From contig SFGV01000037.1 of assembly GCA_004557545.1 (NCBI GenBank), forward strand, positions 1-18,243: 18,243 nt of DNA, in the 5' to 3' direction. Of this stretch, positions 13,570 to 18,243 are shown in pieces. The notes below the pieces were generated by a model. It had not been told where the DNA came from and did not search any database. It saw nothing but the letters and a program-made list of their open reading frames with translations. How positions within the stretch are numbered: the first letter of the stretch is position 1; every line of letters starts with the position of its first letter. This DNA is from Succinatimonas hippei. Lineage in GTDB: Bacteria; Pseudomonadota; Gammaproteobacteria; Enterobacterales; Succinivibrionaceae. A program made the position numbers and the translations under genes.

Positions 13570-14259
13570 TCATACCGACAGGAATCCTGACACTACGTTG
13601 GCGTCGGTATCCTCACGCTTCTGGTCATAAACTATGCTGCCCCGTTCCATGACCACAATGCGATCTGCTACATCAAGCGCGAAGCTCAGAACCTGTTCTG
13701 AAACGAATATCGTGAGTCCGCGCTCATCTCGGATCTGGCGCAGCACCTTCGCCATATCCTTGATGATCGAGGGCTGAATGCCTTCGGTAGGCTCGTCAAG
13801 CAGCAGCATTTTGGGATTACTCGCCAGAGCCCTCGCGATAGCCAGCTGTTGCTGCTGCCCTCCCGAAAGGTTGCCGCCGCGGCGCTTTCTGAATTCCTTC
13901 AGGATGGGGAAAAGCCGGTAAAGATCCTCGGGGATCTCACGCTCACCCGTCACCGTAAGCCCGGTTTCTATATTCTCGGCAACCGTCATGCTTCCGAAGA
14001 TCATTCTCCCCTGAGGAACGAAAGCCATGCCTTTGCGCACTCTCTCAAAGCTCTTAAGATGCGTGACGTCCTCACCATCCAGCAGACACTGTCCGCTCAT
14101 GGTTTTAATAACTCCCATGATGGATTTCATAAGCGTGGTTTTACCCATGCCGTTACGCCCGAGCAGCGCGACTATTTCTCCTTTGGCGATCGACAGATCC
14201 ATGCCGCCTATGACGACACTTTCGCCGTAACCTGCCTTGAATTTCTTAAGTTCCAGCAT
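13570..14259 (-). CDS. urtE: Urea ABC transporter ATP-binding subunit UrtE
   Basis: UrtE is one of the two cytoplasmic ATPases powering the urea importer. The 229 residues contain Walker A GRNGMGKTT (34-42), the Q-loop Gln83 in VPQGRMIF, the ABC signature LSGGQQQQLAIARAL (131-145), Walker B LLLDEPTEGIQPS (152-164) and an H-loop region where SEQVLSFALDVADR replaces the usual His segment, as in the LivF-like ATPases. 'GMGKTTLM' and 'DEPTEGIQPSII' separate UrtE from the related LivF. The ATG follows urtD by 10 bases. It is the last gene of the operon, closed by the terminator at 13489-13526; no urease or urea carboxylase gene follows. Confidence 0.95.
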   Translation of the reverse strand: MLELKKFKAGYGESVVIGGMDLSIAKGEIVALLGRNGMGKTTLMKSIMGVIKTMSGQCLLDGEDVTHLKSFERVRKGMAFVPQGRMIFGSMTVAENIETGLTVTGEREIPEDLYRLFPILKEFRKRRGGNLSGGQQQQLAIARALASNPKMLLLDEPTEGIQPSIIKDMAKVLRQIRDERGLTIFVSEQVLSFALDVADRIVVMERGSIVYDQKREDTDANVVSGFLSV

Positions 14260-14269
14260 AAGTGCCTCC

Positions 14270-15013
14270 TTACTGCCCCAGATAAACGTCGATTACCTGC
14301 TGATTCTTCTTGACGCTTTCCATGCTGCCCTCTGCAAGAAGTTTTCCCTGATGCATTACCGTCACACGGTCTGCGATATCCTCCACGAACTTCATGTCGT
14401 GTTCGATTACTATCACCGAGCGTCCTTTGATAATGCGATGCAGGAGCTCGGCTGTCTGCTTGCGCTCGGCAACCGACATGCCGGCCACCGGCTCGTCAAG
14501 CATCATGAGAGAAGGGTTCTGGATGAGCAGCATTCCGATCTCAAGCCACTGCTTCTGACCATGGCTTAAAAGACTCGCCTTGACGTGAAGCTTGTCCTCA
14601 AGAAAGATGGTTGAGGCTACTTCCCTGACTTTGTCTATCACCGCCTGATCACGCTTGAAGAACAGCGCTCCGAAGACTTTCTTGCCTTTCGGATATGAGA
14701 GCTCTAGGTTCTCAAACACCGTCAGGTTTTCATATATGGATGGGTTCTGGAACTTGCGTCCGACGCCGACATCTACTATCTCGTTCTCCTTAAGCCTGGT
14801 AAGCTCATGGCCGTGAAACTTTATTGAGCCTGAGGTAGCTCTGGTCTTGCCGCAGATCAGATCCAAAACCGTGGTTTTACCGGCGCCGTTTGGTCCGATG
14901 ATCACCCGGATCTCGCCTTCGTCAACATAGAATGAGAGGGAATCCACGGCCTTAAATCCGTCAAAAGAAACCGTCAGATCCTCAACCTCAAGGGCAAATT
15001 CCTTTTTCTTCAT
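14270..15013 (-). CDS. urtD: Urea ABC transporter ATP-binding subunit UrtD
   Basis: UrtD is the second ATPase of the urea importer, related to LivG of branched-chain amino acid transporters. The 247 residues show Walker A GPNGAGKTT (40-48), the Q-loop region GRKFQNPSIYENLTV (85-99), the UrtD-type signature LSHGQKQWLEIGMLL (149-163) in place of the common LSGGQ, Walker B MMLDEPVAGMS (170-180) and His in the VIEHDMKFV switch. The HGQKQWLEIG block is distinctive for UrtD. The ATG overlaps the urtC stop by four bases (ATGA), so translation is probably coupled and the subunits made in step. An AGGAGG for the next gene, urtE, begins just after the urtD stop. Confidence 0.96.
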   Translation of the reverse strand: MKKKEFALEVEDLTVSFDGFKAVDSLSFYVDEGEIRVIIGPNGAGKTTVLDLICGKTRATSGSIKFHGHELTRLKENEIVDVGVGRKFQNPSIYENLTVFENLELSYPKGKKVFGALFFKRDQAVIDKVREVASTIFLEDKLHVKASLLSHGQKQWLEIGMLLIQNPSLMMLDEPVAGMSVAERKQTAELLHRIIKGRSVIVIEHDMKFVEDIADRVTVMHQGKLLAEGSMESVKKNQQVIDVYLGQ

Positions 15014-16260
15014 GACAGGCTCCTCCCATCGTCAGACATTAAACCCAGCGCGTCACGCTCATCGCTTAAATACTCGGCAGGCACGCCCAGAAGCACTTTG
15101 TCAGATGGCACATCTTTTAAGGCTTCGACCTGAGCGTCATGTTGCTCGCGCGCGCCTCTGCAGGCTGTTTTCAGTCTCTCGTCAAGACTCATAAGCCATG
15201 GCAGAACGTGATCGTTGTAAACACCGGCAAGACCTTTTGGAAATACCAGCACACAGCCGATGAAAATCGCTCCTATAAGCAGTGACCAGAGTTCGGGGAA
15301 ATTCTCGGAGATCGCGGTTTTGGCGATACTTACAAGTAAGGTTCCATAGATTGCTCCGAATATCGAGGTACGGCCGCCAACAGCGCAGAACACCACCATT
15401 TCGATGGAGGCCACTATTCCAACGAAACTTGGCGACATAAATCCGGTCTGAAGAGTGAACATCGCCCCGCCGATCGCTGAAAGCAGCGCTGAAAAACAGA
15501 GCACGAAGATCTTGAAATTGGCCACATCGTAACCGGAGAACCTCACACGTTCCTCATCATCGCGGATCGCGAGCAGCAACCTTCCTGCCTTGCTCCTTGA
15601 AACCCATACACATAAGAGCACCGCAAGAACCAGAAGGAATACGCAGAGATAGTAAAGAAACAGTTTTGCTTCATTCGTTCTGATATCAAATCCCATGCAG
15701 GTCTTGAGATCAGTTATGCCGTTGATGCCTCCCGTATAGCCCTGCTGTCCTACGATCAGGATAGTCATGATGCAGGCTATGGCCTGAGTGATGATGGAGA
15801 AATAAACTCCGCCAACGCGGCGCTTGAACATGCATAATCCGAAGAAATACGCGAATACCGTAGGTACTAAAATGATGAGAAGCAGAGTTAAAGGAAAGCT
15901 TTTGAAAGCATTCCAAAACCACGGTAAAGCTGTCAGCTGGTTCCAGTCCATGAAGTCAGGGATTCCCGGAGTAGTCTGTGACGCAGTGTACTCGGGTGTT
16001 GACGCCTCAAGCTTTAAAAACATTGCCATGCAGTATCCGCCAAGACCAAAGAATATTCCCTGACCAAGACTCAGAATGCCGCCATAGCCCCAGCACAAAA
16101 CCAGTCCCATGGCTACAAACGCGTAGCTCAGATATTTACCCATCATATTCAGACGGAAGATATCCATAGCTGACGGAAATACAAGGATGAGAAGAGCCAG
16201 TAGAACAATAAAGTTTAGTGCCAGGCTCTTGTTCCTCGAAATAGATTCCGGTGTTTTCAT
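15010..16260 (-). CDS. urtC: Urea ABC transporter permease UrtC
   Basis: UrtC is one of two LivM/LivH-like inner-membrane permeases of the urea importer. The 416 residues include about nine to ten hydrophobic segments. Typical UrtC stretches are CWGYGGILSLGQGIFFGLGGYCMAM near residues 56-80 and GQQGYTGGINGITDL near the middle. The EAA-like cytoplasmic segment SRSKAGRLLLAIRDDEERVRFSGYD contacts the ATPases. After the last membrane segment (ending near FPKGLAGVY) a charged tail of roughly 65 residues follows, longer than I expect for the family. The ATG has a GAGGGGAG ribosome site and lies 19 bases after urtB. The stop overlaps the urtD start. Confidence 0.95.
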   Translation of the reverse strand: MKTPESISRNKSLALNFIVLLALLILVFPSAMDIFRLNMMGKYLSYAFVAMGLVLCWGYGGILSLGQGIFFGLGGYCMAMFLKLEASTPEYTASQTTPGIPDFMDWNQLTALPWFWNAFKSFPLTLLLIILVPTVFAYFFGLCMFKRRVGGVYFSIITQAIACIMTILIVGQQGYTGGINGITDLKTCMGFDIRTNEAKLFLYYLCVFLLVLAVLLCVWVSRSKAGRLLLAIRDDEERVRFSGYDVANFKIFVLCFSALLSAIGGAMFTLQTGFMSPSFVGIVASIEMVVFCAVGGRTSIFGAIYGTLLVSIAKTAISENFPELWSLLIGAIFIGCVLVFPKGLAGVYNDHVLPWLMSLDERLKTACRGAREQHDAQVEALKDVPSDKVLLGVPAEYLSDERDALGLMSDDGRSLS

Positions 16261-16279
16261 AATTTGCTCCCCTCTAAAC

Positions 16280-17212
16280 CTATTTGCGGACCTTGACTGC
16301 GAACAATCCCTGAGGACGGATCATCAGGATCCCAACAACTATGAGCAGGGTGATGACCTTGGCCATAGAACCGCTCATAAAGAACTCCATGACACTCTGA
16401 GCCTGAGCGATGCCAAAGGCTGAGCATACCGTGCCGATAAGAGTGCCGGCTCCGCCGAATACCACCACAAGGAAGGTATCTACTATGTAGAGCTGACCCG
16501 CGGTAGGACCTGTTGAACCGATCATGGTAAACGCGCATCCGGCTATTCCTGCTATGCCGCAGCCGAATGAGAAAGTGACCCTGTCGACAAAAGCTGTATT
16601 GATGCCAACAGCGCCTGCCATTGGACGGTTTAAAACTACGGCTCTTAGTGAAATACCCAGTCTTGAGCGGAACATGACCACCCACATGAAAATGGTAACC
16701 ATGAGCGTGAGAATAAGAACTATAAGACCGTTAATCGGGATTTCGATGCTGTCAGTAACCTGCAGGGCGCCCATCATCCAGTCAGGCAGAATTACCGTCA
16801 CTTCCTTTGCTCCGAAAATCGAACGGTAAACCTGCTGCAATATGAGGCTAAGCCCCCAGGTCGCAAGCAATGTGTCAAGAGGTCTTGAATACAAATGCCT
16901 TATTACGGCCCACTCGATGAAAGCTCCTAAGGCGCCGGCGACAAAGAACGAAACGATTACCGCCACAAAGAAATAAAACGAAAAAAGTCCCGGTGCGTAA
17001 GCCTGAAAAAGATTTGATGTCACATAGGTCGTATAGGCTCCAAGGATCATGAACTCACCGTGAGCCATATTGATGACACCCATCTGACCAAATATGACCG
17101 CCAGCCCCAAGGCCATAAGGAGAAATACCGAAAACAGGCTTAATCCGGCAAACCCCTGCATAGTGAATATTGATAAAAGCTCTGAGAATGTGTAACCCGA
17201 AAGCATACCCAT
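16280..17212 (-). CDS. urtB: Urea ABC transporter permease UrtB
   Basis: UrtB is the LivH-like permease partner of UrtC. The 310 residues contain about eight membrane segments. MGVINMAHGEFMILGAYTTYV, FRSRLGISLRAVVLNRPMAGAVGIN (the cytoplasmic coupling segment) and GPTAGQLYIVDTFLVVVFGGAGTLIGT are characteristic of UrtB. This is the short form without the N-terminal extracytoplasmic extension seen in some UrtB proteins. Two ATGs are possible. The first at 17212 lies only 2 bases from the GGAGG (17219-17215), whereas the second at 17206 is 8 bases away and is probably the better start; this changes only two residues. A hairpin separates it from urtA upstream. Confidence 0.95.
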   Translation of the reverse strand: MGMLSGYTFSELLSIFTMQGFAGLSLFSVFLLMALGLAVIFGQMGVINMAHGEFMILGAYTTYVTSNLFQAYAPGLFSFYFFVAVIVSFFVAGALGAFIEWAVIRHLYSRPLDTLLATWGLSLILQQVYRSIFGAKEVTVILPDWMMGALQVTDSIEIPINGLIVLILTLMVTIFMWVVMFRSRLGISLRAVVLNRPMAGAVGINTAFVDRVTFSFGCGIAGIAGCAFTMIGSTGPTAGQLYIVDTFLVVVFGGAGTLIGTVCSAFGIAQAQSVMEFFMSGSMAKVITLLIVVGILMIRPQGLFAVKVRK

Positions 17213-17238
17213 ATCCTCCCTTTTAACCTTTCATCTAA

Positions 17239-17259
17239 GGGGCGACCTTGGATCGCCCC
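17239..17259 (-). other. Hairpin in the urtA-urtB intergenic region
   Basis: GGGGCGA/TCGCCCC forms a perfect 7-bp stem (17239-17245 with 17253-17259) with a 7-base loop, 26 bases after the urtA stop and 27 before urtB. No U-tract follows, so it is not a full terminator. Such hairpins after binding-protein genes often protect the upstream message and raise its level relative to the permeases. Confidence 0.65.
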
Positions 17260-17284
17260 CCCTGTTATTTCCAGGCATTACCTG

Positions 17285-18163
17285 TTAATAACCCTTCATG
17301 AACGGATTAGGCTCCATGAGTTCACTACCGTGAACTATCTTGAACTGGCCATCTTTTTGAGCCTGACCGATGTAGGTCTTCATCCACATGTAGTGGTTCT
17401 CGTGAACCTTTACATAGCCATTAGGAGTCTTCACAAGCTCGATTCCCGGCAGAGCGGCTCTCACCTTGTCAATGTCAAAGGTGCCGGCTTTTTCTACAGC
17501 AGCCTTCCAGATCCAAGGACCGAGATATGCTGACTCAGTGGTGTCACCGATAACCGCCTTTTCTCCGTAATGAGCTTTAAAGTCCTTTACAAACTTCTCG
17601 TTGGCGTCATTCTTCATGGACTGGAAGTACTTCATGATTGAGTAACCGCCTTCGATGTTCTCGCCACCAATTCCTAGAACCTCATCCTCAGTAACTGAGG
17701 TTGTCAGGAGCAGAGGTTTTTCCTTGGTTAAATCGATGCCTGCGGCTTTCATCTGCTTGTAGAAGGCAACATTTGAGCCACCGACTACGGTTGAGAAGAT
17801 CACATCAGGTTTCTTGAGCTTGAATTTATTGATGACTGAATTGAACTGGGTGTGACCTAATGGGTAATACTCCTCACCAACAACCTTCAGTCCCTTGTCT
17901 TCGATATACTTGCGCGCGATCTTGAAAGAGGTGCGCGGCCAGATGTAATCGGAACCTATGAAGTAGAAAGTCTTGGCTTTCTTCTCATTGATTACCCAGT
18001 CAAGTCCAGCGATGATCTGCTGAGTAGCGTCAGGCCCCAGATAAATTATGTTCGGAGATGATTCGAGACCTTCCGTAAAGACCGGATAGAACAATAAGTT
18101 GTCATGCTGTTCTACTATCGGAAGAACTGCTTTGCGGGAGGCCGATGTCCAGCAACCGAAAAA
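17285..18163 (-). CDS. urtA: Urea ABC transporter substrate-binding protein UrtA, N-terminus missing
   Basis: UrtA is the periplasmic receptor that captures urea for UrtBCDE. About 293 residues of native sequence are visible, from FFGCWTSASRKAVLP to the stop. Family blocks are clear: EGLESSPNIIYLGPDATQQI, FYFIGSDYIWPRTS, EEYYPLGHTQFNSVINK, PDVIFSTVVGGSNVAFYKQM and TESAYLGPWIWKAAVEKAG. The normal protein is about 400 or more residues, so the signal peptide and roughly the first 110-130 residues are absent. The frame stays open for another 25 codons to 18238 with an apparent ATG, but those residues are the antisense of a foreign coding segment and do not resemble UrtA. The true start and any nitrogen-regulated promoter are not in the window. 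Confidence 0.93.
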   Translation of the reverse strand, partial: FFGCWTSASRKAVLPIVEQHDNLLFYPVFTEGLESSPNIIYLGPDATQQIIAGLDWVINEKKAKTFYFIGSDYIWPRTSFKIARKYIEDKGLKVVGEEYYPLGHTQFNSVINKFKLKKPDVIFSTVVGGSNVAFYKQMKAAGIDLTKEKPLLLTTSVTEDEVLGIGGENIEGGYSIMKYFQSMKNDANEKFVKDFKAHYGEKAVIGDTTESAYLGPWIWKAAVEKAGTFDIDKVRAALPGIELVKTPNGYVKVHENHYMWMKTYIGQAQKDGQFKIVHGSELMEPNPFMKGY

Positions 18164-18243
18164 CCCCAAGTACGCCCGGAACAAAAACATCCTGGTCATC
18201 GGTGGCAGCGGCAGCGGCAAGACCCGTTTCTTCGTCAAACCCT
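18162..18243 (+). CDS. Fragment of a TraG/VirD4-type conjugation coupling ATPase
   Basis: On the plus strand, in the frame whose codons begin at 18162, the bases encode NPKYARNKNILVIGGSGSGK followed by TRFFVKP. This is the Walker A region of the VirD4-like coupling proteins found in integrative and conjugative elements of Firmicutes, where 'ARNKNVLVIGGSGSGKTRFFVKPN' type sequences are highly conserved. Codons end mostly in C or G, unlike the flanking urtA. Only 27 codons are visible and the gene is interior at both ends: the N-terminal part is absent because the sequence switches to urtA, and the rest is cut by the edge. It should not be counted as a gene of this genome without confirmation. 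Confidence 0.75.

Noticed and set aside
16257..16685. 142-codon minus-strand frame overlapping urtB
   Set aside because: It is in another frame of the conserved urtB sequence, rich in Arg, His and Ser, with no independent support.
18164..18238. N-terminal 25 codons of the long minus-strand frame ending in urtA (apparent ATG at 18238)
   Set aside because: They are the reverse complement of a TraG/VirD4 Walker A coding segment, have no UrtA-like or signal-peptide character, and lie beyond the point where UrtA similarity stops.
1..18243. A new defence, secondary-metabolite or phage-like system
   Set aside because: Every complete gene belongs to a well-known family. The only accessory hints are the cut AAA-ATPase-like gene on the left and the foreign traG-like fragment on the right, neither of which forms a system within the window.

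Overview
The window reads as chromosomal DNA of a gammaproteobacterium, plausibly a gut or rumen member of the Succinivibrionaceae/Aeromonadales. I infer this from the GroEL type, a sigma-32 style groE promoter, the linkage of groESL with fxsA and dsbD, and the ribD/ribH/nusB/thiL cluster. The taxonomic call rests on remembered family resemblance, not on a search. Nearly all genes are on the minus strand; dsbD is the only complete plus-strand gene. Most of the window is housekeeping, and I see no CRISPR array, tRNA, rRNA, insertion sequence or phage gene.

Layout by coordinate: (1) 1-202, the N-terminus of an AAA-ATPase-like/PD-(D/E)XK family protein cut by the left edge. (2) 371-2551, groS-groL with a heat-shock promoter upstream and a strong hairpin terminator downstream. 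(3) 2820-4341, fxsA followed by an EamA-family exporter, with a perfect inverted repeat just past the exporter. (4) 4465-6210, dsbD, divergent from fxsA. The order and relative orientation of dsbD, fxsA and groSL resemble the E. coli neighbourhood. (5) 6316-7371, a GT4 glycosyltransferase convergent with dsbD. (6) 7458-13416, a probable seven-gene operon glyA-ribD-ribE-ribH-nusB-thiL-fkpA. Its genes overlap by one base or lie up to 26 bases apart, and it ends in a 12-bp stem terminator. It joins one-carbon metabolism, riboflavin synthesis, transcription antitermination, thiamine-phosphate phosphorylation and a periplasmic folding lipoprotein. (7) 13489-18163, a urtABCDE urea ABC transporter operon ending in a clear intrinsic terminator.

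The most notable feature is at the right edge. The urtA reading frame is native only up to about 18161-18164. Beyond that point the DNA encodes, on the opposite strand, the Walker A region of a TraG/VirD4-type conjugation coupling protein of the kind carried by Firmicutes conjugative elements. This is either an assembly chimera, which I think more likely, or a real rearrangement that destroyed urtA. I found no convincing undescribed biological system. The remaining observations are regulatory structures, unusual start codons and operon arrangements.
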